Assembly (NCBI GenBank): GCA_026214975.1
Contig: JAOBSW010001131.1
Span: 27,949-91,948 of the forward strand
Source: Gentiana macrophylla
Taxonomy: Eukaryota; Streptophyta; Magnoliopsida; Gentianales; Gentianaceae
DNA length: 64,000 nucleotides
Direction of reading: 5' to 3'
This document shows, in pieces, positions 47,285 through 58,825 of this stretch (position 1 is the stretch's first letter; the number at the start of each line of letters is the position of its first letter). Under the pieces are notes generated by a model that searched no databases, was not told the origin of the DNA, and saw nothing but the letters and a program-made list of their open reading frames with translations. The position numbers were made by a program, and so were the translations under genes.

Positions 47285-48868
47285 TCAGGTACTAGGTTCA
47301 GTAACCATACTGGATCCACTCCTATTGGATCGTTGAGTTCCAAATCCAAGACCTGTCCTATCACCATAGGGCTTTCCAGATTTGAATACAGTGGAGGAAC
47401 AAGATTGTTCAGTAGATTCAGTGGCTACCGAATGTTCAGCAGACTTATGCTGATTCTGTCCAACTTCTTTTTCCTTTCCTTTGAGAATTCTCAATTCAGC
47501 TTTCAATCTTTCAACTTCTGATTGAAGAGCTTCTTTTTCTGCCTTCACAATCTCATAACCAGATTGTATTATCCTCAGTTGATTAAGGATGGCATCCAAA
47601 GTTTCTTCATTATCAAAATTTTTGGGATTTGAACCACAAGTGGATTCACAATAACTTTCAGCAGGAGTGTTAATTGATACAGAATTGTATACCTCCTCTG
47701 TTTCATCCATGTTTGCCATCAAGGCAAAATCATCCATTTCAGTAATGAGTGCAGTGTCATCAGATTCATTTCCCTTATCTGATTCAACTTCATATCCAGA
47801 CTCATCTTCAGCAACCATAGCTTTCTTTCCATGTCTTCTTTGCAGACTTTTGCTCTTTTTTAGATCTAGACAATCAGGTCTGAAATGTCCAGGCTTCTTG
47901 CAGTTAAAGGAAAGATAATCTGGTTCCCTTTTCTGTTTTAACTCAGGACAATCAGGTTTGAAGTGTCCTGGTTTCTTGCAATGATAGCACAAATAATCAT
48001 TGTCTTTCTTTGATTCTTCCTTTTTCTTTTCACTGAATTTCTTTGTGAAATTCCTTGGTGAACTCTTTCCAGTTTTCATCAATCTAATTTTCTTGCTCAG
48101 TAATGCAATCTGCTCTTGCATCTCATCCAGCAAATCATCTTGGGCTCCTGATGTTTCTTCTTGATGTGCAGCAGCCAATGCAGTAGTTTTTGGTTCCTCT
48201 CTTTCTGCCTCAGGAACCAGTTTCTTACTAAATTCATTTGCCTTTAGATCTGAGAACAATTTGAAGGTGTCCTCCTAATGTAGACTTCTCATTTCTTCTA
48301 TTGCTGTCACCTTCATCTCCCACACTTCTTTTGCAGGTAATGCTTCCAAGATTTTTTAATTTACTTCTTCCTGTGAGTACTTCACATTCAGCAGGGTGAG
48401 TTCATCCATGATTGCATTGAACCTAGACTCCATTTGTTCAATGGTTTCATTTGGTTTCATATTGAACTCCTAGAACTTCTTCTTTGCTACACTGATCTTG
48501 TTCTTCTTGATAGCATCAGTGCCTTCACAGATTAATTGCAACTTGTCCCAAAGTTCCTTTGCAGTTTTGCAATCTTTCACCTTCATGTACATATTGCTAT
48601 CCAGAGTTCTGTAAATGATATCAATAGCAATATTGTTGAGGTTAGCCCTTTTTCTATCTTCAGCTGTCCATTCTCTCTTTGGCTTTGGAATGTACTGAAT
48701 TTCATTATCCACAGTTACGGCTTTTGTGATCTCTAGTGGTCCATCAGTCAGTACATCCATCATTTCATCATGTGTTGTAGCTAGATAAGCCTGCATACGA
48801 CGTTTATATTCATCAAAATGATCTAAAGAACACATCAACATTGTTCTAGCATACTGGTTGTTGTCCAT
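47285..48868 (-). pseudogene. S1 gag with zinc knuckles
   Basis: On the minus strand an ATG at 48868, about 95 bp after the primer site, opens MDNNQYARTMLMCSLDHF. The capsid-type helices include TAKELWDKLQLICEGTD and the ESRFNAIMDEL segment. One frame runs to 47285 with three nonsense codons (48470-48472, about 48357 and about 48278). CYHCKKPGHFKPDC is a perfect CCHC zinc knuckle at about 47945-47990; the next, LSFNCKKPGHFRPDC, has lost its first Cys. A coiled-coil-like stretch (AEKEALQSEVERLKAEL) lies near 47480-47540. It forms the particle and binds RNA. Confidence 0.9.
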
Positions 48869-48960
48869 GATGCAAAGCTTTGAAAATCAGAAATTTGAAA
48901 AAGGTTTTCAAAGTATTTTCACAAGTACAACAAGTAGGATTACTTCAGAACAGAAGCACT

Positions 48961-48972
48961 GCTCCGATACCA
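48961..48972 (-). other. S1 primer-binding site (initiator tRNA-Met)
   Basis: TGGTATCGGAGC on the minus strand, two bases inside the 5' LTR edge (48975). One change from TGGTATCAGAGC. Confidence 0.9.
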
Positions 48973-48974
48973 AT

Positions 48975-50687
48975 TGTTGGTCCCTTGAAAAGGCTTTGGT
49001 TAAGTTTAGAGGGGGGGTGAATAAACTTAACACTTAAAACTTTTGGAGTTAACAAACTCAAGAACTTCAAAGTGATCTGCGATACTCGATGAGTCTCTTT
49101 GATGCTCAATAGTCTGCACGACTATTGACTTTTCTTGAATTTGTTGCAGCGGAATATATTTAAATTAAGCCTTAATACTTGTTGTTAAAATATGATACTA
49201 AGTATTAGATACTCAGTAGTGTATGTGTGTGAATCAGTTGCTAGTTCAGTAGATTGATGTGCTAGATATACTATATGCAGAATATAAATGCAGAAAGTAA
49301 GTAGGCGAGTTTTTATAGTGGTTCCAGGTGGTGTAATCTGCAGACTCCACTCTTCTCTCTGTGATGTTGGAGGTAATTCACTAGAGATCTTTGATGTAGC
49401 TGTTACAAAAATCCCTAAGCTGTTTGTCCTTCACCAATAACTATGGCTTCACAAACTGAATACTTGGAATATGTAAGATTGCTGCTCCAAAGTCTTCCAC
49501 TAGTCCTTGAAGGGTAGAATTGCCTCTTCACCAGCTCCACCACAAACAACAATCTTTCACACCTCAAAAGATGCTTCACTGTCTCAGCAGGTTTCTTGTA
49601 AAGAAAGATTGAATCAAGTAAGTGATTTAGCTTTCAGCAGCTTGATCAGGATGATATGATCAGCAGCTTGAGATCTTCAAGAGAGTATACTTGATGTAGC
49701 TTGAAAGCAGATTACACTTGAAGAATTATACTGGATCAGTAGCTTTATGCTCAGTAGAGTCAGCAGGGTGACTTTCTAGATAAGAATTTGAAGCTAAAGA
49801 TTATTTGTTGTTATTCCTCAAAAATCATCGATCATCATTTGTATCTGAATTAGGAGTCCTCTATTTATAGGTAGGAATCCTTGTGACTTATATTTGAAAT
49901 TCAAATATAGTCTGTTTTGACTTGTCCCATCTTGACTTGCTTTTTCAGGCATAGTTTCTAGGGTGACACTTCGTCGATTCCTTTTGACAAAGATATCTGA
50001 TCTGTCCACCCTTTGACTTGTATCCATTGGATAAAGGTCGAATCATCATAACGTCCCTTTAATCTTAACCATTGATTTGTTTGATAAAATCAGAGGTTGT
50101 TAGTTGTCCCTTTCTTTGTAGTCTTCCAAAGTAGCCTTTGAATAATTGAAGTATATGTATGATTAAGAGTTCTGTGATCATAAGTCTCTTTGAAGTACAT
50201 ATCGGTCGGTGATCCATATTTTGCTGTATTTATGAAACAATGCAGCTGACTTTTTTTATCTAACTTTTTATTGTGAAGTTAGACTACACCATTTGATCAT
50301 AACCAAGTCCAATCACCATTTAACTGGAACTTAGACCTTGTACACAAGGTATATGTAATCATTTTAGGTCATCACAGACATCCTTAAAATCTGATTCCAT
50401 ATCCTTGACTTTATTTACTAAGTTTGATCCCTTAGCCTTCAATAACTGAGTTTGAGCCTCACGCCAGTCTTAAGCGGAGGTTCCTAACTAGTCTCATCGA
50501 CTCGGTACCATCTTGACCTAGACAGTCTTTGATATAATTCGGTGACCATTCTGATTGCTTGTTTGATCAAACCTATACAAGGATCAAATTCTAATAAACC
50601 TATACATTTGATATAGACATCTTTTTGCCTCTGCTATATAATAGCTAGTCTGGCACTCATCACTAAAACATAAAAATAAGTCCAACA
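48975..50687 (-). repeat. S1 5' LTR
   Basis: On the minus strand it starts TGTTGGACTTATTTT (50687) and ends GGGACCAACA (48975), 1,713 bp. It pairs with 37251-38904. The TATA box TATAAATA is at 49862-49869 (minus). Most of the repeat is nearly identical to the 3' LTR, but short patches (about 49078-49125, 49940-50000, 50160-50215 and 50455-50550) differ strongly, mostly as added or replaced short stretches. Confidence 0.93.
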
Positions 50688-50692
50688 GCTTG
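50688..50692. repeat. S1 target-site duplication, right
   Basis: GCTTG directly after the S1 edge, identical to 37246-37250. Confidence 0.9.
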
Positions 50693-52834
50693 TACATGGC
50701 TTTCACATGGTTATAATCTTTGTGAAATTTTATCCACAAGTCACTTGTAAGCGTTACTCTTTTATCTCCGGCTTTACTGTATTTCAGAATGAGTTCTGCA
50801 TGAGTGAGTTCTTTTGGATCCCTGATATTGGAGACTGATACTGACTTTCCCTTGTCATATTTGAGTTCTTCTAATTAATCTTCTAGTCTCACTTTTTCTT
50901 TTTCAAGTTTCAGCTTTTCTTCTTCTACTTCCCCTTTTTTGGCATCATACCGCTGAGCGATTAACTGATGTGTCTCTTTCTGATCATCTGTAATGCCTCT
51001 TTGTGAAGTGAAGAGTTCTTTGAGCTGAGTTTCTAGACCATAAATCCTCTGATTTAAGTGTCATTCAGATTGAGCACGAATCTCTCGGTCTTCAAAAGTT
51101 GCAATCTCCAGTTTTTCCTTAAGCTGGAGAATCTCTGAAACTGAGTTAGATGCAGTTTTCTTGATAATATCTAACTTAGAATTGACAGATACATCAGTCT
51201 TCTTCCTATAATCCAAATATCCTGTGATCTTTGATAAGAGATTATTGTATTCTTCCTTCTGATTCAGTAAACTGTCTAAGGCAGTCTGTACTTTAGTCAC
51301 TTCATCTTCTGACAGGAATTCAGTTGGATCTGCTTCCTCCTTAACCGTTTACTGATTTTGATTATCCATAAGTCTTCAGCTTGCATTTGATTGTCAGTTG
51401 TCTGTGACCCAACTGGCAATCCTTCTTTCTGAGCAACTGATTCTCCTTGAATTCTGTTTTGTTTTCAAGTTGTAGAACTGAATCTTGCTTTGTCTGTTTA
51501 CTTGCATCATCATCCTTATCTTCATCATCATTCTTCCTTGAGATTTCCTTTGGTGCTGATGAGACATCTGACTTTTTCTTCCATTGATATTTTTTTCAAG
51601 TAGATTGTAGCATTTTGTTAGAAATTCTTCCATAGGAAATAATGCATATAGATCTTCTACTTCAAGATTCTTTAGAAACCATTTTTCTTCAATCTTCCGG
51701 GTTTCTTTGAAAGATTCCTGAAATTTCAACTTCATGAGATTGATAATCCTTTCTGGTTCAAAGTCACTCTCTTGTTGCTGAGTTTGCTGAGTCTCTTCTG
51801 TAGTATCCATAGCAGAAAATTGTTTCTCTTATAATTTTTTCTTTTTGTAAGAAACATTTTCAGCTAACTAATTATTTTCAGATGCCAGTTTCAGTTGTTG
51901 TTCCCCCTTAGTTGTTGCTAACTTGCACGTTTCAGTTCCCTTAACTGATGTTTCTGGGAACAAACATCACTCAACTGTTCTTTTTCCTTATGAGTCAGTT
52001 TTGCGTTCGACTCCTTTTTGTTCCGCTATCTACTGAGAGACAGCTTTCTTTCGTTTATCTATTGAAGGTTCTTTCCTTGAACTTACCACTGCTGCAATTT
52101 TCTCAGTGTATCTTGATGCAGCAGCTTGTTTTGCTTCTTTTCCATGACTGAGTCTTTCTAGGTAATGTTGTATAACCAAACTGACTGATTTCTTCAAGTG
52201 AAGTCTTCCTATCTTCTGTCTTTCTTCAGTTTTGGCTTTACAGATACTTACAACTTCTGCAATGTGTTGCTTTTTGATCTGATTGAACACATAACTGGCC
52301 AAAATGAAATCGATTCCATTTCAAATGATATTCATTAAATTTATTGTATCGACAGATAACCAGTTTAGCCCTTGATGGTTTTGCTTATCCATCTGCTGAG
52401 TAAGGCAAATTCCAATTTGAGACTTTCCTTCTTTGAGTAAACTTCTGATGGTTTTTCTATTGCCGAAATCTGAGAGAGAAAAGCTTCACACTTGAGTGGT
52501 AAGTTGAGTATGTCGATTGATTTCTCAATTGGATTCTTGAAATCAAACAACTATCGTATTATTTCTGCGTTGATAAAAATCTTTTCTCCATGAACGGTTG
52601 TTGTTAGAGATTGCTTGACCACCTTAATATTCCCCCAAAATTTCATAATGATTCCACATCTAAATCTTTCTCCAAAATGACTTCCAGCAGATTTACCAGC
52701 CCATGTATCCTTTTAATTATCTCACAAATTAGGCCAGCTAACAGAGTGCCATTACATTCTTGTATAAAATTTTCTAAAGAAAATATTTCTTCTTTGGCTA
52801 TCAATCTGGTTTCTTGAACTTGTTTTGAGGCCAT
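50688..52834 (-). pseudogene. S2 ORF3, N-terminal and central part
   Basis: On the minus strand an ATG at 52834 opens MASKQVQETRL. Blocks follow, broken by stops and shifts: IIKRIHGLVNLLEVILEKDL (like the start of S1 ORF3), SYVFNQIKKQHI with VSLVIQHYLERL (like the HYIKKMF and LLIQTLL block of S1), a Gln/Glu-rich and Lys-rich centre (51394-51810), a coiled-coil-like part (51061-51300, SILQLKEKLEIA-type heptads) and TLTSDLWIKFHKDYNH near 50730 (like TLTDDLFREYKKVYNN in S1). It continues at 37250 across S1. Function unknown; it is shorter than in S1 (about 800 codons in total). Confidence 0.75.
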
Positions 52835-53217
52835 AGTGTTTTTGTTTTGAGAGATGAAAGGATTTTTCTGAAGGACTAAGTAGAAATATAGACGGTTATA
52901 GATTTGATCCCATGATCTTTTATAAGATCGTGTAGTACCGTTTGAAATTCCAATGATTATATCGGTATTCGATGCATGTACTATTTGGCTTTTTGAGGGT
53001 ACACACACAACAATTTCTGACAAATTCGGCGGTAATTTATTGTCGGTTTTACACTTTAAACTTTTGAATACATTTGACTAGAACTGATTGTAGTTTAAGT
53101 TTACGTAGTCAGTCCTTCGTAAAGGTCAATTCTGACCTTATTCAGTTGCATAGCCATTTTGAGATTGTTGACGTCAATGACTGATCTGTCAAGCGAGCTC
53201 ACCCATCATGACAAAGA
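52835..53217 (-). other. S2 spacer between RNase H and ORF3, with TATA-like box
   Basis: About 380 bp. On the minus strand two TCTATA boxes stand at 52881-52903 (TCTATAACCGTCTATATTTC), then an A/C-rich leader to the ATG at 52834. The open stretch upstream of the ATG is not conserved in S1, so the ATG at 52834 is preferred as start. Confidence 0.5.
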
Positions 53218-53678
53218 TCAATCCCCTTGAAGAATTTCAGATGTATAACTAACTTTGATAATCCCTAATTCAGTTCTGAGTTTTGAAAACCTTTCTTTAT
53301 CCATAGGTTTTGTGAAAATATCAGCCAACTGGTCCTTAATTAGGATATAGAGAACTATAACATCTTTTTTCTCCACATGGTCTCTTATAAAGTGTTGTCT
53401 CACATCAATTTGTTTTGTCCTTGAGTGTAGAACTGGGTTGTCTATTATTGCAACTGCGCTTGTATTATCACACAAAATAGGTATCAACCCATCTTCAATT
53501 CCATAATCTCTCAGTTGTTATCTAATCCATAAAACTTGAGCACAACAACTTCCAGCTGCAATGTATTCAGCTTCAGCTGTAGAGGTTGAAATTGATTTTT
53601 GCTTATTGCTGAACCAAAAGACAAGTCTATTTCAAAGTAACTGACATGTGCCTCAATTGCTTTTTGGTCTATTTTGCA
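53218..53678 (-). pseudogene. S2 RNase H
   Basis: On the minus strand: NKQKSIS, AEAEYIAAGSCCAQVLWI, then PILCDNTSAVAI, RQHFIRDHVEKKDVIV and QLADIFTKPMDKERFSKL. At about 53518-53520 a stop breaks the QQLRDYG block. It is closely related to the S1 and S3 enzymes. Confidence 0.88.
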
Positions 53679-55083
53679 TCAATCATAATCTGAGTCTGAG
53701 TAGGGTATCAGTTTGAATTCTCCTTCTCTTGAATACCATATTCCCGCTCCTAGTGTGTCTTTGAGATACTTCAAGGTTCTCTTGACAACTGTCATGTGAC
53801 TTTCTTTAGGTCTAGTCTGATATCTTGCACAGACACTTATCGCAATAGATATGTCAGGTCTACTTGCTGTGAGATAGAGTATACTTCCAATCATTCTTCT
53901 GTAGAGAGTTTGATCCACATCTTTGCCATCTTTGTCTTCATCCAATCTCATATTGGTTCCAATAGGTGTTGCTATTCCTGCGATTTTCTCCATTCCAAAC
54001 TTCTTGATTAGTTCTCTTGCGTATTTTTTTTGATGAATGAAGAATCCATTGTCCATTTGTCTGACTTGTAATTTGAGAAAATAATTTAATTCTCCCATCA
54101 TACTCATTTAAAATTTGCTCTTTATTAGACTTGCGAATTTCTCACATAATTGCTGATTTTTTTATCCAAAAATGATGTCATCCACATATATTTGGTCTAA
54201 GAGAGTTCTTTCTCCAATCTTCATTCTGAACAAATTTTTCTCAATGGTTCCTTTGATAAAACCATTATCCACCAGAAACTGTGATAAAGTTTCATACCAG
54301 GCTCTGGGTGCCTGTTTCAGTCCATTGAGTGCTTTTCTTAATCTGAAAACCTTGTCGTCTTTATCTTTGATTTCAAAACCGGGTGGCTGTTGCACATATA
54401 CTTCTTCTTCAAATACTCCGTTTAGAAATGCATTTTTAACATCCATTTGGTAAACTTTGAACTTCTTGTGTGCAGCAAAGGCAAGAAATAATCTGATAGC
54501 TTCTAATCGTTCTACTGGAGCATATGTTTCATGAAAGTCTATCCCTTCAACTTGTGAATATCCTCTGGCCACAAGTCTAACTTTAATTCTAACAATGTTT
54601 CCATCTTCATCAAGTTTATTTCTGAAAAACCCATTTGGTGCCAATAACATTTGCTTGATCTGGTTTCTATACTAGCTCCCATGCTTGATTCCTTTCAAAT
54701 TCAATAAGTTCTTCCTGCATGGATAATATCCAGTCTGGATCTTTCAAAGCTTCTTCCACCTCCCTTGGTTCAGTTTGAGATAGAAAACATGCTATCATTC
54801 CATCTAAATGATTTCTTGTACGAACTCCTTGTTGAATATGAAAAATCACTTGTTCTTCAGGATAGTCTCTCAACCATTGAAGAATTGGGGTTTGCATTGT
54901 AGGGTCTTCATTTTCTTGTAGTGGTTCTTCATGAACTTCGGCTTCTAGGATCTGATCTGCTTGAGCTTGATTATCTTGAACTGGATCAGTTTCATTTTGT
55001 ACAGGTTGTTTAACTGTAGGTTCTATTGTTGGTAACTGAGACTGATCTTGATCTGAGGATTTTGATAATCTTATCCTTCCCAT
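53679..55083 (-). pseudogene. S2 reverse transcriptase
   Basis: On the minus strand from 55083: an acidic linker, QWLRDYPEEQVIFHIQQGVR, ACFLSQTEPREVEEAL and [17 protein letters not shown]. After a short break (54650-54667) come [48 protein letters not shown] and YVDDIIFG at about 54162-54190. Past a second break come MSMMGELNYFLKLQVRQMD and YRRMIGSILYLTASRPDI to 53679. Breaks are stops or shifts at 54108-54161 and 54651-54666. Confidence 0.92.
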
Positions 55084-55113
55084 ATTAACAAAAGCGATTC
55101 TCGCAATCTTACA

Positions 55114-56160
55114 TCAGGGGTTGTAAACCGAGCATCTTGGTTTGTCTTCAATTGTATCACCAGCAAAGTTTGGTTGATAAAAAACTATATGTATAGATTC
55201 TTCATGCATGAGTGCCCTTTTGTTTAACACTCTATAGGCTTTGTGGACACTTGAATATCCTAAGAATATTCCTTCATCAACTTTGGGTTGAAAAGTCTTG
55301 AGTTGAACCTTTCCATTGTTATGGATATAGCATTTACTTTCAAAAGCATGAAAGTATGAGACATTTGGTTTCCTCCCATTCCATATCCCATAAGGTATTT
55401 TCTCCAACCTCTTATTCATTAGGGCTCTGTTTTGTGTATAACATGCCATATTCACTACTTCTGCCCAGTACCTTTAAGGTAACTTAGATTCATAGATCAT
55501 AGTTCTACCTGCTTCTTTGAGTGTTCTGTTTCTTCTTTCAGCTACTTCATTTTCTGAGGTATTACTGTAGCTGCAAGTAGATGTAACACTCCATTTTCTT
55601 CATAATATATATTCAATGATCACATTGTTGAGAAATTCAATTCCTTTGTTTGATCTTATATTTACAACTATAACACTTTTATGATTTTGAAGTTTCTTCA
55701 GCATCTCTGTGAGTCTTTGCTTAGTCTCACTCTTCTTTGTTAAGAAATTTACCCATGTGTACCTTGTGTAATAATCAACCACCACCAATGTATACTTTTT
55801 TCCACTAACACTGATAGGTAACTTGTCCAAACAAATCCATGTGCAAGAGCTCTAAGACTCTTGTTGTTGAATGCTGAGATTTGGTCTTGAAACTTGCTTT
55901 TACTTGCTTTCCTTTTTGACAAGCATCACATAAAATGTCCTTCTTGTTAGAAATCTCTGGTAGTCCAATTACTAATTCTTTCTTGACCTAAAGATTGATG
56001 TCATCAAAGTTGAGATCACCGGTTTCTTGTGCCATAACCAGCTGATTTCTGATTTTTGATTTGAGATAGCTGCTGTCCAGTCCACATACCAGCAAGAGCT
56101 ACTTGATATGTTGTTTCACTTACAACAATGCAAAATTATTTATCAAAAGTAACTATGTAT
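55114..56160 (-). pseudogene. S2 integrase
   Basis: On the minus strand the zinc-binding part (WLWHKK, CDACQKGK-like) can be seen with shifts around 55890-56050. The core reads KKYTLVVVDYYTRYTWVNF and IRSNKGIEFLNN (55600-55830); Asp of the usual SDxGTEF is Asn here, so a catalytic residue is lost. TPYGIWNGRKPN-like and GYSSVHKAYRVLNKR blocks lie at 55114-55455. Stops separate all blocks. Confidence 0.85.
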
Positions 56161-56551
56161 CACATGTCATAGAATTGACTAGTGTTGAGTAGATTGTAAT
56201 TGAGTCCTTCAACATAAGTTTCATTCTTGATCTTTAAACCATTCTTGATCAAGATTCCATAATCTCTTGTATAACCAGGTTTGTCTATTCCCCCAAAGTT
56301 AACTTTTGGTCTATCCTTAGCTTGAAAATCAACCAGACAGTCTTTGCTCCTAGTTATGTGTCTAGAGCAACCACTGTCAAAATACCATATTTCCTCTTTT
56401 GAGTCATCCATGTCAGCCATTGATGTTGTGTCATCTGAGAGTGCCTTTTGAATTCTGGCTTCGTAGTCTGACTCATCACCGGATAATAATGCTCTTCTTT
56501 CATTTCTTCTTTGTAGAGTTCTCATGTTGTTTAGTTCTAGACATTCAGCTA
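56160..56551 (-). pseudogene. S2 gag tail and protease, truncated
   Basis: On the minus strand the sequence begins just after the last Cys of a zinc knuckle, continues LQRRNERRALLSGDESDYEA (like LQRRHGKKAMVAEDESGYE of S1), and after only about 20 residues enters the protease WYFDSGCSRHITRS and YVEGLNYNLLNTSQFYDM. The long gag C-terminal region and linker of S1 are missing. At 56551 it joins G2 sequence, so the gag body, primer site and 5' LTR are lost. Confidence 0.85.
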
Positions 56552-57395
56552 TCTAGGATGTCTAAAACCAACAAATCAATGGGAAACTTGAAATCTCCCA
56601 CTCTGATGGTGTAGTCTATTAGCATGCAGCTACCATGTCAACTTTATGATCAATAAATCTCATGGCACGTGTCTGGTCCAATATGACCCTGATGTTTACC
56701 TCTTGGCATAGTGAATGCGGGATGATATTGCAACTCGAACTAGAGTCACACAATCCTAGTCAGAATGGTATGCCATTTATCGAGATATGAAGCCTAAACG
56801 TGCCTGGGTCTTCTAATTTTTCTACTACGTCTGAGTCCGGGTAATCCTCTGGCTCAAAAGGGAAATAATCAGGATCCTCTTCGGGATCGGAGTCGGAAGA
56901 TGGTACATCAATAACTTGGATAGGAGACTTACCTCTCTTGTAGTCCTCGTACTCTCTTAGACCCGCTACAATGTTCCTCTTGGTTTGTGCCACTTCATCT
57001 TCCATGTTCACCCTTTTCTTATCCTCTTTATATTGTTCCAGTACCTTCGAGCCAGGATACATCGAGATTTGTCTGATGTTCGAAATGGTGTCAGGCATGG
57101 TGCGGGTTTGACTTCGAATTCCCAAAAATCATTTCGGAAAAGGAATCGGAAGTGCTTCGTACTCCTACATACAGGGACAAACACGGATTCAAAGAGATGA
57201 TCAGAGTTTGGATTTCTGGAACTTGATTCATCACAGTGGTACAACGATGATTCGAGCCCTGATTTTCTCTCTCTGATCTTGGAGTGCTACAGGAACATAC
57301 GGAACGACTCAAAAACCAAATTAAAATTAATATAACTGAAAAATGTATTGTTCTTAATTAGATATAAATGATTTATTACAAAAGTTGGCCATTGT
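56552..57395 (-). pseudogene. G2 gag remnant and start of retropepsin
   Basis: On the minus strand after the primer site a frame gives NIRQISMYPGSKVLEQYKED, REYEDYKRGKSPIQVIDVPS, an acidic linker (SDSDPEEDPDYFPFEPEDY), then LEDPGTFRLHISINGIPF, followed with a frame change by the protease active site (CDSSSSCNI in place of CDSGSSCNI) near 56740 and VGDFKFPID at about 56590. The frame at 57125-56760 is open for 121 codons. The distal part is cut by the R3/S2 block and reappears at 31265. Confidence 0.75.
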
Positions 57396-57412
57396 CCCCT
57401 GAAACAGCACCA
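57396..57412 (-). other. G2 primer-binding site (tRNA-Asp-like)
   Basis: TGGTGCTGTTTCAGGGG on the minus strand, six bases from the LTR edge. Same place as in G1, with four changes from TGGCGCCGTTGCCGGGG. Confidence 0.7.
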
Positions 57413-57418
57413 AGAACT

Positions 57419-58825
57419 TGATGTCGCACTTGAGGTCTCTTATACTAGCAAGAGATTTAGGTCAAATCATAGTATAGCAACGGCGAATCAAGGTCGATGC
57501 CACAGAGACAATGCAACTCAGAGATAAACACTTCTAATCTAATAAGATGGCACAAATGGTCATTTACCAACATAAGAATGTAAATCAACACGGTATTCCT
57601 CCCTTCCCAACCTATCTCACAACTTGGTGTGACAAATATTTCTGTGTACTTCCCCTAGTAATTCCCCGAATCAATCAAAACTTGTTATTAACTAAGTTTT
57701 AGCTATGGGTGCAGTCTCCTAACCTTGTTTACATCCGTTGAAAGGACAATTACGTCTATGTGCAGTTAACCTCCTTACTTGGTGGTATTAACCCACATGC
57801 AATAAGTATTAGAAAGTGCTGGCTCAAGATTGAGAACCTCCCTAAGGAGCTATCATGGATTGACTAGCACGTTCCAAGAGATCGATCCAGACTACATCCT
57901 AATTAACACTTCACTTTATCATCCTTCATGTTAATTTACGATGTACGATAAGAAGATTTGTCAGATCTAACCAATCGTGAATTAAACCCATCGATCAATG
58001 TAGCCGACGTTGATTCACCATATTAAAGTGACCTAAATTTGCCTCAATTCATAGTATAGACTAACACTGAATCGAGCATGGTGGTTCTTAATCTAGAACT
58101 ACATTGCTTCGTTCTGATTGACTCTGGTAAATTAATGGGTCGTTACACATTCAGATCAATTAAGTACAACACATAAAATCAAGTAAATCTACCATAACTA
58201 AGACATAATGGAATGTTCAAGCTTCATACCTTTGTTATGGTGATCTAACTTGATCTAGTCAAGTTAGAGACGGCGGGGAAGATGGAAACCCAAAAAGCAA
58301 AATCACATCGTAAAAAGCTAAACCTTTGGATCATAAATAATGTAAAAGATATATATCTATATTGAAGTAGGTGTTACAATCAAATACTGTGGCATTATAT
58401 AGACAATCTAGCGGACATATGACTCGAATAAAACCCTAGCCGACATAGTAAATGCTGTAGTGTGAATTTCGTGTCTTCCAAGAACTCGATAAGTCACTGG
58501 TGGGCCTCGAGCTATCGAGCCCAACTTCAGCACTTTATTTTGACACATCTCTTCATGGACTATTTCAACTTGGCCCTATGACTTTCTTTGGTCCAGACCT
58601 ATGTTTCCACTGCTTCAGGATAAGGTGCTCCTGTAAAACACATAAAACAAAGTAGAACAGTGCCAAATCCTCGGGGTAATCATGCAAACGCAGAATCAAT
58701 ATCTAAAGAACACTCACTATGCAATCAACATGTATTTTGCATAATATTCAGACTATCTTTCCTCTCTTGAGTATAATTCGGGAAAGATAAAGGTGTAGTT
58801 TAAGGTTCTAAATAGCATATTATCA
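57419..58825 (-). repeat. G2 5' LTR
   Basis: On the minus strand from TGATAATATGC (58825) to GACATCA (57419), 1,407 bp. It matches the G1 LTR and, at its start, the LTR edges in units A and B. Like those edges it keeps the ATTGATTCTGCGTTTGCATG box that G1 lacks. TATA-like TATATAAT is at 58394-58401 (minus). The flank 58826 onward is not recognised. Confidence 0.87.

Larger units (their letters stand above)
37251..50687 (-). mobile_element. S1: full-length Sirevirus-type copia element, 13.4 kb
   Basis: Both LTRs, primer site, purine tract and the 5-bp target duplication GCTTG are present. On the minus strand the order is LTR, gag with zinc knuckles, protease, integrase, RT, RNase H, a spacer with a TATA-like box, a long ORF3, and LTR. 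Integrase-before-RT order is copia. The size, the third frame after RNase H and motifs such as GSCCAQ and [15 protein letters not shown] sequence fit Sireviruses. Many nonsense codons make it inactive. It is inserted in ORF3 of S2. Confidence 0.93.
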
